The position numbers and the translations under genes were made by a program. A DNA stretch of 64,000 bases from NCBI RefSeq assembly GCF_900453205.1, contig NZ_UGQU01000003.1, positions 434,001-498,000 on the forward strand. The letters run 5' to 3'. This document shows positions 7,309-15,843 of the stretch, piece after piece. The DNA is from Moraxella lacunata (GTDB taxonomy: Bacteria > Pseudomonadota > Gammaproteobacteria > Pseudomonadales > Moraxellaceae). Position 1 is the first letter of the stretch; each line of letters begins with the position of its first letter. A model generated the notes under the pieces. That model saw only the letters and a list, made by a program, of their open reading frames with translations, ran no database searches and had not been told where the DNA came from.

Positions 7309-8828
7309 GCCAGCCAAAACGCACCAAACTTAGTCAGGAAATTAGCAACATTTCTCGCAGTCCAATGGTGTTATTGCCTTACCAACAACGCTGGTGTGCT
7401 GACACATCGGCGGTTAAAGTGTGTGAAAAATCACGGCGTATTGGCTTAACTTGGGCTGAAGCTGGCGACTCGTCTCTTTTGTCAGCTAGAACAAATGGAA
7501 TGAATGTTTGGTATGTTGGCTATAACAAAGATATGGCATTAGAGTTTATCCACGACTGTGGCAACTGGGCGAAGTTTTATGGGCTGGTTGCCGAAGAAGT
7601 GGAAGAGACTGAGGAAATCTTTGTCGATGGCGATGATAGACAGGCGATTTTGGCGTTTGTCATTCGTTTTGCGTCAGGACACCGCATTACCGCCTTGTCA
7701 TCTCGCCCCAACAACTTGCGTGGTAAGCAAGGGCGTGTCATCTTAGACGAAGCAGCTTTCCACGAAAACTTGCCAGAGCTATTAAAATCAGCGATGGCCC
7801 TGTTAATGTGGGGCGGTCAGGTTCATATTATTTCTACCCACGATGGGGTGGACAATGCCTTTAATGAGCTTGTCAATGACATCAGAGCAGGCAAAAAGCC
7901 TTATTCTTTACACCGCATTAGCTTTGATGATGCCATTGCCGATGGTTTATACCAACGCATTTGTCTAAGGCTTGGCATAGAGTGGACGCCAGAGGGCGAA
8001 AGGCAGTGGATAGCGGACATTCGGGCAAGTTATGGCGAGGACGCCAAAGAAGAGCTGGATTGTATTCCTAAAAATGGTGGTGGCAAATGGCTGAATCGTG
8101 CTTTAATTGAAAGTCGTATGAGCCCTTATACGCCTGTCATTCGCCTTGATAAAAGCGATGAATTTGCTTTATTGCCTGAATATAGCCGTGCCAAAGAGAT
8201 TGATGACTGGATAACAGACACCTTAGAGCCACTCCTTGACGGCTTAGATAAAAGTCGTATCAGCTTTGTGGGCGAGGATTTTGCCAGAAGTGGCGACAAA
8301 ACTGTGATTGTGCCACTATTGCAATACCCAAATTTAATCCTAAAACCACCCTTTATCCTAGAACTGGGCAATATGCCCTTTGCTCAGCAAGAGCAGATTA
8401 TGATTGCTTTATTAAAAGGATTGCCCAATTTGCGGGGCGGAGCGTTTGATGCTCGGGGTAACGGTCAATCGCTTGCCGAAAAAATGCAGGACACATTTGG
8501 AGCGGACATTATAGAGGCTATTATGCTGTCCGAAAGTTGGTATCGCACCCACACCGCTCCTTTTAAATCCGCCCTAGAAGATGGCACACTTACCGACCTA
8601 CCCAAAGACGAAGATATTTTAAACGACTTGCGAGCCTTTGAGCTCATCAATGGCGTGCCACGCATTCCCGCCACTCGCACGCAGGGTGCAGATGGTAAAA
8701 AACGCCACGGAGATGCGGGCATTGCTTTATTGCTTGCTCATTATGCCAGCCGTGAACTCAATGTTGGACAAATTAAGGTTGCCACTCGCAAAGTTAAAAG
8801 AAAAAGCAAACTCACCCAAGGATTCTAA
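7305..8828 (+). CDS. Large terminase, Mu gp28-like
   Basis: ATPase/nuclease that drives DNA into proheads. In 507 residues I see a Walker A-like segment at about 40-50 (CEKSRRIGLTWA, the divergent form of this family), Walker B at 145-149 (RVILDEAAF), and a C-terminal RNase H-like nuclease region with GEDFARSGDK and GGAFDARGNG near 325-390. The reading frame is intact. The gene sits between DUF3486 and the portal with overlap or abutment on both sides. Confidence 0.92.
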   Translation: MSQPKRTKLSQEISNISRSPMVLLPYQQRWCADTSAVKVCEKSRRIGLTWAEAGDSSLLSARTNGMNVWYVGYNKDMALEFIHDCGNWAKFYGLVAEEVEETEEIFVDGDDRQAILAFVIRFASGHRITALSSRPNNLRGKQGRVILDEAAFHENLPELLKSAMALLMWGGQVHIISTHDGVDNAFNELVNDIRAGKKPYSLHRISFDDAIADGLYQRICLRLGIEWTPEGERQWIADIRASYGEDAKEELDCIPKNGGGKWLNRALIESRMSPYTPVIRLDKSDEFALLPEYSRAKEIDDWITDTLEPLLDGLDKSRISFVGEDFARSGDKTVIVPLLQYPNLILKPPFILELGNMPFAQQEQIMIALLKGLPNLRGGAFDARGNGQSLAEKMQDTFGADIIEAIMLSESWYRTHTAPFKSALEDGTLTDLPKDEDILNDLRAFELINGVPRIPATRTQGADGKKRHGDAGIALLLAHYASRELNVGQIKVATRKVKRKSKLTQGF

Positions 8829-10304
8829 ATGACAAACCCTACCCAAGCCCCAAAACTGGACAAAAAAGAACTCTCCACCCAAATCGCCACCGCCCACCGC
8901 TATTTTGGGTTATATGGATTTAGCCAAATTTTGCCAAATCCTGACATTATCCTAAGACGACTGGGTAAATCTAGTCTGTCAGCATATCGTGAATTACTCA
9001 TTGACCCCATTGTGGCAGGGGCGGTACGCCGCCGCAAGGCAAGTGTGGCGGGCTTAAATTACCGCCTTGACAGTGATTTGTCTGACAAACAGCAAACCAT
9101 CATAGGCCAGATTTTTGACAGCCTAGACATTTATGGGTTGATTGGACAGATTTTAGAGGCGGTGTTGTATGGCTACCAACCTATTGAAGTGATTTGGCAG
9201 TTTAAAAATGGTGTTTGGATACCTGTCAAACTCATTGCAATCCCCCAAGAATGGACAGGCTTTGACGCTGATGGCGAGCTTTTGCTGATTGACGGCATTA
9301 CCAAGATCACGCCACCACCCTTTAAAATCCTTTGCCCAACCAATAACGCCAGTTTTACCAATCCTTATGGCACAGCCGAGCTGTCTTGTGTGTATTGGGC
9401 GACTGTTTTTAAACGGGGTGGTTTAAAGTTTTGGGCGGAGTTTGCCGAAAAGTTTGGCTCGCCTTGGATTATCGGACACGAGCCTCGCTCTAACACTGAT
9501 GATGATACCAATAAACTCCTTGACGCCCTAGAAGACTTAATGGGTAATGCGGTAGCGACAATCCCCAACGACAGTAGCGTGGAAATCAAAGAAGCCACAG
9601 GCAAAACAGGCTCATCACAGGTGTTTGATGATTTTATCCGTTATTGCCGTAGCGAGATTAACATTGCTCTACTGGGTCAAGACCAAACCACCGAAAAAGA
9701 CACAAGCCACGCCAGTGCAATGGCAGGACTTACGGTAACAAAAGACATTCGTGATAATGATTGCCGAGTGGTGGAGAGCTGTTTTAATACACTTTTGGCG
9801 TGGATTTGTGAGCTGAATTTCCACAAGGTAAGTCCACCCAAATTTGTGCTATATGAAGACGAAATAGGCGATAAAACCCTAGCGGAGCGAGACCAGATTT
9901 TGACCGCTCTTGGCGTGTCTTTTAATCAAAGCTATTATGAGCGGGCTTATAATTTATCGGCTGATGAATTTACCCTAAATACCAAGCCAATGCCCACAAA
10001 CACCGTACCAACCACCCCCAATTTTAGTGAAAAATCCTTTACACCGCAGGGTGATTTGTCTGACAAATTGGCGATAGGCGTGCCAAGTGATGATGATTTG
10101 ACCGCCCAAGTGGGGCAAATGCTGGGCGATTTTGCCAGTTTGGACAGTGTTAATTTGGATAATGAAACCGCTCTTTTGGAACAATTAGCCAGTCTTTACC
10201 CCAAAATGAACATTGACGAACTACAAGACAAACTAACCCAAATGCTGTTCATTGCCGACACGCTGTCACGCCTACACACCCAAGAAGAAATGGGGATGCA
10301 ATGA
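8829..10304 (+). CDS. DUF935 portal protein, Mu gp29-like
   Basis: A 491-residue DUF935 protein, the portal through which DNA enters and leaves the head. Characteristic stretches include RRKASVAGLNYRL near 60-72, the aromatic YGYQPIEVIW segment near 115-125, and LLGQDQTTEKDTSHASAMAG near 280-300. It starts at the base after the terminase stop and overlaps the minor head gene by 4 bp. No damage is visible. Confidence 0.92.
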   Translation: MTNPTQAPKLDKKELSTQIATAHRYFGLYGFSQILPNPDIILRRLGKSSLSAYRELLIDPIVAGAVRRRKASVAGLNYRLDSDLSDKQQTIIGQIFDSLDIYGLIGQILEAVLYGYQPIEVIWQFKNGVWIPVKLIAIPQEWTGFDADGELLLIDGITKITPPPFKILCPTNNASFTNPYGTAELSCVYWATVFKRGGLKFWAEFAEKFGSPWIIGHEPRSNTDDDTNKLLDALEDLMGNAVATIPNDSSVEIKEATGKTGSSQVFDDFIRYCRSEINIALLGQDQTTEKDTSHASAMAGLTVTKDIRDNDCRVVESCFNTLLAWICELNFHKVSPPKFVLYEDEIGDKTLAERDQILTALGVSFNQSYYERAYNLSADEFTLNTKPMPTNTVPTTPNFSEKSFTPQGDLSDKLAIGVPSDDDLTAQVGQMLGDFASLDSVNLDNETALLEQLASLYPKMNIDELQDKLTQMLFIADTLSRLHTQEEMGMQ

Positions 10305-11530
10305 TGAGTAGTATTGATAAACTCACAAATAAAGAGCTAAAAGCCTTATTTGATATGCCCCCAGAGCGAGCCATTGAACACCTAAAATCCAAAGGCTTGC
10401 ATATCGGTTGGGATTGGACGGACACGCACGCTTTGGCTCACGCAAGAAGTTTTACAATCGCCAAAATGACCGCCCTTGATATGCTCTCCACCACCAAAAA
10501 AGCGATAGAGCAGGCAATGACAGACGGCACAGGCTATAAGAGTTTTGAAAATACCATCAAACCCTATTTGATACAGCAAGGGTGGTGGGGCGAAACGCTG
10601 GCAAGAAACCCCAAAACAGGTCAGCTTGAACAAGTCAAATTAGGCTCAAATCGTCGCCTAAAAACCATTTATCATACGAACCGCCGCACGGCAGTGATGA
10701 GTGCCAAATACGAGCGAATGAAACAGGCGACAGATACCCACCCTTATTGGCAATACTCCGCTATTTTGGACAAACGCACTCGCCCCAGCCACTCGGCAAG
10801 ACACGGAGCGGTCTATGCCCACGATGACCCCTTTTGGTCGCACTCGTATCCACCAAACGGCTTTGGTTGCCGATGTACTGTCAAAGCAATCACGACAAAA
10901 CAAGCCGAAAAGGTGGGCATTAAACAAGGCAATGATGAGCGAGTTTTGGGCGAAAATGGCTTTGGTGGCAGTCCTGTTGCCAGTCATTTGTTTGATAAAC
11001 TTTGGTATGACAAAGCCAAACAAGCTCTAGGACAAAAACACGCTCTGCAAGAGATTGCCAAAGATATGGCATCTGATGTGCGAGTGGCAGGGTTTTTGGC
11101 GTGGGTCAGGCAAAGCCAAATCAATGGACAAGTACAGGGGCGGACTTATGGGGTGGGCGTATTGCCCCAAAAGTCCTTTGAAAGATTGGCAGAGAAAGAA
11201 GGGCTTGATTTGGATGGGCTGTCGCCTGTGGTGGGTTTTCGTGATAAGGTCATTACAGGTCGTAAAAATACACGCCATACCGTCAGTAGCGATGCCTTAG
11301 ATACAACGGCCCTAGAAAAAATTATTAGAGATTTTGGCAAACCTGACTATGAATTGTGGGACACCCTTAACAGCAATTTGTTGCTTATCTATAAAACTGA
11401 CAGCAAACAAGCCATAAAATTAACCATACAACACACCAAGCAAGGGGCGGAAGTTATCAGTGGTTTTTATCAAGATTTGGGGGATATAGAAGGGCAAATC
11501 AAAGGTGGGATATTTGTAAAAATCAAATGA
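10301..11530 (+). CDS. Phage minor head protein with C-terminal PBECR-like nuclease domain
   Basis: A 409-residue Mu gp30/SPP1 gp7-type head morphogenesis protein. The N-terminal two thirds has the family signature WQYSAILDKRTRPSH near 147-160 and HSYPPNGFGCRCTVKAIT near 180-200. The C-terminal 130 residues (from about GRTYGVGVLPQKS) resemble the barnase/EndoU/colicin E5-RelE-like (PBECR) domains often fused to minor head proteins, which are thought to be carried in the virion and ejected. That domain call is by pattern. The stop codon is directly followed by the cloverleaf-like element at 11532-11621. Confidence 0.85.
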   Translation: MMSSIDKLTNKELKALFDMPPERAIEHLKSKGLHIGWDWTDTHALAHARSFTIAKMTALDMLSTTKKAIEQAMTDGTGYKSFENTIKPYLIQQGWWGETLARNPKTGQLEQVKLGSNRRLKTIYHTNRRTAVMSAKYERMKQATDTHPYWQYSAILDKRTRPSHSARHGAVYAHDDPFWSHSYPPNGFGCRCTVKAITTKQAEKVGIKQGNDERVLGENGFGGSPVASHLFDKLWYDKAKQALGQKHALQEIAKDMASDVRVAGFLAWVRQSQINGQVQGRTYGVGVLPQKSFERLAEKEGLDLDGLSPVVGFRDKVITGRKNTRHTVSSDALDTTALEKIIRDFGKPDYELWDTLNSNLLLIYKTDSKQAIKLTIQHTKQGAEVISGFYQDLGDIEGQIKGGIFVKIK

Positions 11531-11531
11531 A

Positions 11532-11621
11532 CCCCATAGCACTGACGGACTTGAACCGTAACCAGTCTGGCATATCGTACGATATGTTACTCTCTCCGCC
11601 CACGCAGAACGGGCTATGGGG
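11532..11621 (-). ncRNA. Cloverleaf-like structured RNA element, antisense to the head genes
   Basis: On the minus strand the element starts CCCCATAG and ends CTATGGGG, an 8-9 bp closing stem. Inside are three hairpins: CCC/GGG at about 11600-11613; a perfect 16-bp palindrome CATATCGTACGATATG at 11571-11586; and a stem ACTG-ACGG/CCGT-CAGT at 11541-11566 with a 7-nt loop that reads TTCAAGT, like a tRNA T-loop. It is not a canonical tRNA: the anticodon hairpin is an even-loop palindrome, the T-like arm has a 3-nt bulge, and no CCA follows. A near-consensus promoter sits directly upstream on the same strand. RNA status is inferred. Confidence 0.5.
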
Positions 11622-11629
11622 ATAATTTA

Positions 11630-11658
11630 ATTATACCAAACTTAGGAAACTTTGCCAA
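11630..11658 (-). promoter_or_regulatory. Near-consensus sigma70 promoter on the minus strand
   Basis: Read on the minus strand: TTGGCA (11658-11653), 17-nt spacer, TATAAT (11635-11630). Transcription would start near 11623, at the 5' edge of the cloverleaf-like element. The -35 box overlaps the start codon of the gpG-like gene on the other strand, so the two transcription units would interfere. Confidence 0.6.
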
Positions 11659-12140
11659 TGCTCATCATCAACCTAGACGACAGCCAAGCCCAAAGCACTT
11701 TGGCTCAATTATTAAGAAATGCCAGCAATAGCCGTGTCATTATGCAAGGACTTGCCACAGAATTAGAGACAATGACCGCCGACAACTTTGAAAATGAAGC
11801 CTTTGGCGGACAGGCGTGGGTGCGTAAAGCCTTTGGTAATGGCAAAACCCTAACCAATACAAGCGAGCTAAGAGATAGCATTACAAGCTCGGCAAGCAGT
11901 ACAACCGCCACCATTGGCACCAATATGATTTATGCTCGCATTCATCATTTTGGCGGCACAATTAGACCAGAACAAAAATCCCATCTTGTCTTTGCCACGC
12001 CAAACGGCTTTGCAAAAGTCAAATCAGTTACACTGCCTGCCCGCCCATTTTTACCCGTTTCCCCTGATGGACAATTACAAAGCGATGGCGACAGACGATT
12101 GATAGAAGTCGCCTTAGCTGCTTTAACGGCTGGCACCTAA
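11658..12140 (+). CDS. Phage virion morphogenesis protein, Mu gpG-like
   Basis: About 160 residues, pfam05069-type virion morphogenesis protein (Mu gpG, involved in head-tail joining or tail completion). Signature parts: a central TSELRDSITSSASSTTATIG stretch, YARIHHFGGTIRP near 98-110 and PARPFLPVSP near 130-140. The ATG at 11658 has AGGAAA at 11644-11649 with 8-nt spacing; a TTG 6 bp earlier is unlikely. It is the last recognisable phage gene; protease, scaffold and capsid genes that should follow are missing. Confidence 0.88.
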   Translation: MLIINLDDSQAQSTLAQLLRNASNSRVIMQGLATELETMTADNFENEAFGGQAWVRKAFGNGKTLTNTSELRDSITSSASSTTATIGTNMIYARIHHFGGTIRPEQKSHLVFATPNGFAKVKSVTLPARPFLPVSPDGQLQSDGDRRLIEVALAALTAGT

Positions 12141-12207
12141 CCAAATTTCTATAAACTTAAAAACCACCCGCTACCGCCAATCTATGTGCTAAAATAGGAC
12201 AACAAAA

Positions 12208-12231
12208 AAGACAGGCATTTTTACCTGTCTT
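12208..12231 (-). terminator. Intrinsic terminator facing leftward
   Basis: AAGACAGG (12208-12215) pairs with CCTGTCTT (12224-12231); read on the minus strand the stem is followed by six T. It would stop transcription coming from the VWA gene side before it enters the prophage. On the plus strand there is no T run. Confidence 0.75.
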
Positions 12232-12309
12232 CCCCATAAAACCACAAATCTAAACTCCGCCAACTTGTTGCACCCAGTGTAACGCTCTTGCAAAATGGTC
12301 TATCTTAAC

Positions 12310-12346
12310 TTATCCCACATTGTTTTGAATTGTCCCATTTATTGCA
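12310..12346. other. Candidate right end of the transposable prophage
   Basis: TTATCCCACATTG at 12310-12322 and TTGTCCCATTTATTG at 12330-12344 are direct repeats one to two helical turns apart, followed by CA at 12345-12346. Mu-type ends carry repeated transposase sites and finish in CA. Host-like sequence and a host gene follow. The flanking duplication cannot be checked because the left end is outside the window. Confidence 0.35.
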
Positions 12347-12410
12347 GAGTGTGTGATTGGTTTATTGTGATGGGGTTTACCATCACAGACAGGCTTGTTT
12401 TTGAGACAGA

Positions 12411-14066
12411 TTAAGGTTTTTGTGGCGTGCTAAGCTCTTTGGCGGTTTTGATAAGCTCACGCAGTTCGGCACGCAGTTCATGTTTATCAGCACCGCCCAC
12501 ATCAGCAAGCATGGCTTGTACGTCATCATAGGTCAGATTGCCAGTATATTGTCCGCCTTTTAGAAGTTCGGCAAAGGTCGCCACAGCAAGGGCAAGGCGT
12601 GTGTTATCGTCCGCTTTGGCGTGGTACATGGCAGGCGTGATACTTTGGGTTTGTTTGATACTTTGGGCTTGGTTGGGTAATTTATAACGAATGGCAAGTT
12701 GGGCGTATTCGCTGGCATGGGCGGTGGGGCTAGGGTTAGATGAGTAGCGTTTGTCCGCCAAATAACCTGCCACGCCCACAGGGATAATCTCATATAAGGC
12801 GGTAACGGCATGACCTGCCCCGATGTCGCCTGAGTCCACATTGTCATTATTAAAATCCGCTTCATCTAACACTCGGTTTTCATAGCCAATAAGGCGGTAT
12901 TCTTTGACGGTGGCAGGGTTAAATTCTACTTGGATTTTGACATCTTGGGCGATTGTGGTGAGCGTGCTAGATAATTGGCGATGAAGGACTTTTTTGGCTT
13001 CATTGGTGCTATCAATGTAGCTATAATTGCCGTCCCCTGCGTCCGCCAACTGCTCCATTAAGTGTTCGTTATAATTACCTGTGCCAAAACCAAAGGTGGA
13101 GAGTGATACGCCTGATTTGCGTTTTTGGGCGACCATGTCTTTTAGGGTATCAAAATCGGTAATACCAACATTAAAATCACCATCAGTCATGAGTAAAATG
13201 CGATTAATACCATCTGTTTTGTGGTGTTTTTGGGCTTCAAGATATGCCATTTGTATCGCCTGCTCGCCAGCGGTGGCACCCCCTGCTTTCATCTTGTCAA
13301 TGGCGTCAAGCAGTTGGCGTTTGCCTTGCTCGGTGGCATAGGTGGCAGGCAAAATCAATTTTTCGCCATCAGCATAAGTGATGATACTCACGCTGTCCAC
13401 GTCTCGTAATTGGTGCGTGAGTAGGGTTAGGGTTTGTTTGACTAGGGGTAATTTATCGTTGCTGTGCATACTGCCCGAGACATCTACCAAAAAAACCAAA
13501 TTGGCAGGGGGCATGGCTTGCGTGCTTGTCTCTTTGCCTTGTATGCCGATACGCAAAATCTTTGCCCCATCTTTAAAGGGCGAATCGGTCAGGGCGGTAT
13601 GCACGGCAAAGGGCTCTTTGTCGCTTGGCTTGGGATAATCATAATCAAAATAATTGATAAACTCTTCGCTACGCACCGCCCCTGCTGGTGGCAATCGCCC
13701 GTCATTTAATAGACGGCGAGTGTTGGCATAACTGCCTGTGTCCACGTCTGCCCCAAAGGTAGAAATGGGGTTTTGGGCGACAGACTGCACAGGGTTGGGA
13801 GTGTGCGTGGCATAGCGTTCGGTGTTTTGGACAGGCGTGTATCCTACCCCTCTTGCCATGGGGGTAACTAACAGCATTTCACGACTGGCAAGTTTCATGC
13901 TTGCCGTGTATGCATTCATGTCTGCTGGTACTTCTAGGGCGACCACACTTGGCATGGCGACCACGTCATTATGATTGGCGGTGTCGGTGGATTTGACACT
14001 TTGACAACCTGCCAACATGACGGCAAACAGGCTTGTCATTAGGACGGATAAGGGCAGGGCTTTCAT
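12411..14066 (-). CDS. VWA-domain lipoprotein, YfbK-like
   Basis: A 551-residue lipoprotein: signal peptide with lipobox LAGC at 18-21, a YfbK-type N-terminal region (STFGADVDTGSYANTRRLL, about 102-120), a von Willebrand A domain starting near 190 with MIDAS motif DVSGS (D195-S199), and a C-terminal DUF3520-type region. VWA domains bind ligands through a metal ion; the cellular role of YfbK relatives is not established. It stands alone, just outside the prophage end. Confidence 0.88.
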   Translation of the reverse strand: MKALPLSVLMTSLFAVMLAGCQSVKSTDTANHNDVVAMPSVVALEVPADMNAYTASMKLASREMLLVTPMARGVGYTPVQNTERYATHTPNPVQSVAQNPISTFGADVDTGSYANTRRLLNDGRLPPAGAVRSEEFINYFDYDYPKPSDKEPFAVHTALTDSPFKDGAKILRIGIQGKETSTQAMPPANLVFLVDVSGSMHSNDKLPLVKQTLTLLTHQLRDVDSVSIITYADGEKLILPATYATEQGKRQLLDAIDKMKAGGATAGEQAIQMAYLEAQKHHKTDGINRILLMTDGDFNVGITDFDTLKDMVAQKRKSGVSLSTFGFGTGNYNEHLMEQLADAGDGNYSYIDSTNEAKKVLHRQLSSTLTTIAQDVKIQVEFNPATVKEYRLIGYENRVLDEADFNNDNVDSGDIGAGHAVTALYEIIPVGVAGYLADKRYSSNPSPTAHASEYAQLAIRYKLPNQAQSIKQTQSITPAMYHAKADDNTRLALAVATFAELLKGGQYTGNLTYDDVQAMLADVGGADKHELRAELRELIKTAKELSTPQKP

Positions 14067-14190
14067 GGATACTCCTTTATTTAAAATTTGGTATGGCTCA
14101 ATAAAGATATTTGGTGTTGTGAATTAACCAACCCTTTGGGTGAATTGGTCAGGATAAATTATATTGCCATTTGATAAGGCGTTGATTTTT

Positions 14191-14211
14191 GGGCGAATAA
14201 ATTGCCCCTAC
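14191..14211. repeat. Mini-palindrome repeat (family 3)
   Basis: GGGCGAATAAATTGCCCCTAC, a copy of the short imperfect palindrome that recurs at 17551, 24504, 52904, 57918 and 61101. It lies in the gap upstream of the VWA gene. Confidence 0.6.
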
Positions 14212-14301
14212 ATGTCCAAATTTTAAAATATATCTTATTGAACGATGTCAAAAATTTAAATTGTCCAACCATTTAATCACAAAGCAAAGCTATTGTAAAG
14301 A

Positions 14302-15147
14302 CTATTTATCAAGAGAGACAAATACCAATTCAGGACGGTTAAACAAGCGTGGCACTCTCGTGCTTTCTCGTGCCAAGCCACGGCTCACGATAAATTTGGT
14401 GTTATTGGCATTGGCAAATTCATACAATCCGCCAGCATATTTGGGAAATAACCCTTGATTGGGGGCGTACACGCCATTGATGACAAATGGTACTCGCCAT
14501 TGTCCGCCATGAGCATGACCTGCCATGATGATATCAAAAGGATAATTAAGATACGTATCAATATGCTCGGGGCGGTGGGTTAATAAAATATGGACGTGAT
14601 TTTTAGTATCATTATTTAAATTATCCGTTACCGTTTTTAAATCCTTATCAAACGCTCCGCCGTCTGGGTCGGATATGCCATGAATGACGACATTGGTATT
14701 TGGCACGGATACACTTTTGCCATGAATAATTGATACGCCATGAGTGTGAATTTTAGCCATGACTTTATCATAATCAGTACGGCTTAGCCAATTTTCATGA
14801 TTGCCGTCCACATAATAGGTGGGGGCAATATTGGGTAATTGGCTTAATAATTCATCAGCATTATTAAAAGGCATTTTATCATCATAAATATCCCCGCCCA
14901 ATAATATCACGTCAGGTTGTTTTTGTTTTAAACCATCTATTAGCCATTTTTGATTATCGCCATAATAACAAGCGTGCAAATCGGTAATTAGGGCGATATT
15001 TAATATTTTATCACTTTGATAGCCAATATCATTAAATTGATAATCCACAACCTTTAATAAATTGCTATAAATAATAATGGCAAATAAAATGGATAAAGCG
15101 ATGAGCATTCTTATCATCGCTTTTTTATATTTGTTAAAAAACATCAC
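14302..15147 (-). CDS. Membrane-anchored metallophosphoesterase, YkuE-like
   Basis: A 281-residue calcineurin-like phosphoesterase with one N-terminal TM anchor (about 10-30). Metal-binding motifs in order: DLH (56-58), GGDIYDD (about 84-90), GNHENW (about 115-120), LLTHRPEH (about 188-195) and AGHAHGGQ (about 210-217). YkuE-type enzymes act at the cell envelope, some on UDP-sugars or lipid-linked substrates; the substrate here is unknown. It overlaps the pdxH stop by 4 bp and is probably co-transcribed with it. Confidence 0.88.
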   Translation of the reverse strand: MMFFNKYKKAMIRMLIALSILFAIIIYSNLLKVVDYQFNDIGYQSDKILNIALITDLHACYYGDNQKWLIDGLKQKQPDVILLGGDIYDDKMPFNNADELLSQLPNIAPTYYVDGNHENWLSRTDYDKVMAKIHTHGVSIIHGKSVSVPNTNVVIHGISDPDGGAFDKDLKTVTDNLNNDTKNHVHILLTHRPEHIDTYLNYPFDIIMAGHAHGGQWRVPFVINGVYAPNQGLFPKYAGGLYEFANANNTKFIVSRGLARESTRVPRLFNRPELVFVSLDK

Positions 15148-15797
15148 GGCAAGATACGCTCACGCTCCCAACCGTTTTCGCCTTTGCGATAAACAATGCG
15201 GTCGTGCATACGGTTGGCTCGCCCTTGCCAAAATTCTATTTTATCGACCAATAGACAATATCCGCCCCAAAACTCAGGCTTGGGGATATGCTCGCCAAAC
15301 TGCTCGGATAGCTTGGCAAAATCGCTTTCCATGACTTCACGGCTAGCGACCACGCCACTTTGGGGGCGACTGACCCATGCGGCAAGCTGGCTGTCTTTGG
15401 GGCGTGAGTGGTAGTAAGTCTCTGATTTATCATCAGATAATTTGACCACACGCCCAGACGCTCGCACTTGGCGTTCTAGCGTATGCCAAAAAAACAGGGC
15501 TTCGGCAAATGGATTGTCCGCCAAATCCTGCCCCTTGTCGCTGTCATAATTGGTATAAAAAATCATCTGAATGTCGTCATCATTAGGGACAATCTCACGC
15601 ATGAGCAAGGTACGCACGGACGGACGCCTATCCGCCCCACAGGTGGCAAGACTAAATGCATAGGCTTCGCCAATTTGCTCGGATATGGCATCATCTATCC
15701 ATTTTTGTAATAAAGGATAAGGGGTGTCGCCAATGTTTTTTTCAATGAGTTCGTCTTTTTCATAGGACAGACGACTGGCACTAAAATCAATTCCCAT
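15144..15797 (-). CDS. pdxH: Pyridoxamine 5'-phosphate oxidase
   Basis: FMN enzyme that oxidises pyridoxine/pyridoxamine phosphate to pyridoxal phosphate. The 217-residue length is typical. Family features: substrate-binding VRTLLMREI near 62-70, FYTNYDSDKGQDLADNPFAEALFFW near 80-105, the RQVRASGRV segment, SRPKDSQLAAWVSRPQS near 131-147 and the C-terminal PEFWGGY...WQGRANRMHDR FMN/PLP-binding segment. It is followed in a 4-bp overlap by the metallophosphoesterase gene. Confidence 0.95.
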   Translation of the reverse strand: MGIDFSASRLSYEKDELIEKNIGDTPYPLLQKWIDDAISEQIGEAYAFSLATCGADRRPSVRTLLMREIVPNDDDIQMIFYTNYDSDKGQDLADNPFAEALFFWHTLERQVRASGRVVKLSDDKSETYYHSRPKDSQLAAWVSRPQSGVVASREVMESDFAKLSEQFGEHIPKPEFWGGYCLLVDKIEFWQGRANRMHDRIVYRKGENGWERERILP

Positions 15798-15843
15798 AAG
15801 GTTTACCTTTTATTAAAATTTGGGTTAAAAATCATTTAAAAAA

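Larger units (their letters stand above)
1..12346. mobile_element. Mu/BcepMu-like transposable prophage, partial and apparently truncated
   Basis: The stretch holds the ordered gene set of a transposable phage: MuB-like ATPase and DDE transposase leftward, a repressor module in the middle, then terminase, portal, minor head and gpG genes rightward. The left end lies outside the window. After gpG (ends 12140) no capsid, tail or lysis genes follow; host-type genes start at 12411. Two TTRTCCCAYNTT-like repeats at 12310-12340, just before a terminal TGCA, are a plausible right end. The combination argues for an internally deleted, defective prophage. The right boundary is inferred from sequence pattern only. 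Confidence 0.8.

Noticed and set aside
11532-11621. A canonical tRNA on the minus strand
   Set aside because: The T-like arm has a 3-nt bulge and is not placed for a 5-bp T-stem, the anticodon position is a perfect palindrome with an even loop, and no CCA follows.
12366-12387. TGTGATGG/CCATCACA hairpin as the VWA gene terminator
   Set aside because: The stem is good but no T run follows on the minus strand; the hairpin at 12208-12231 is the better terminator.
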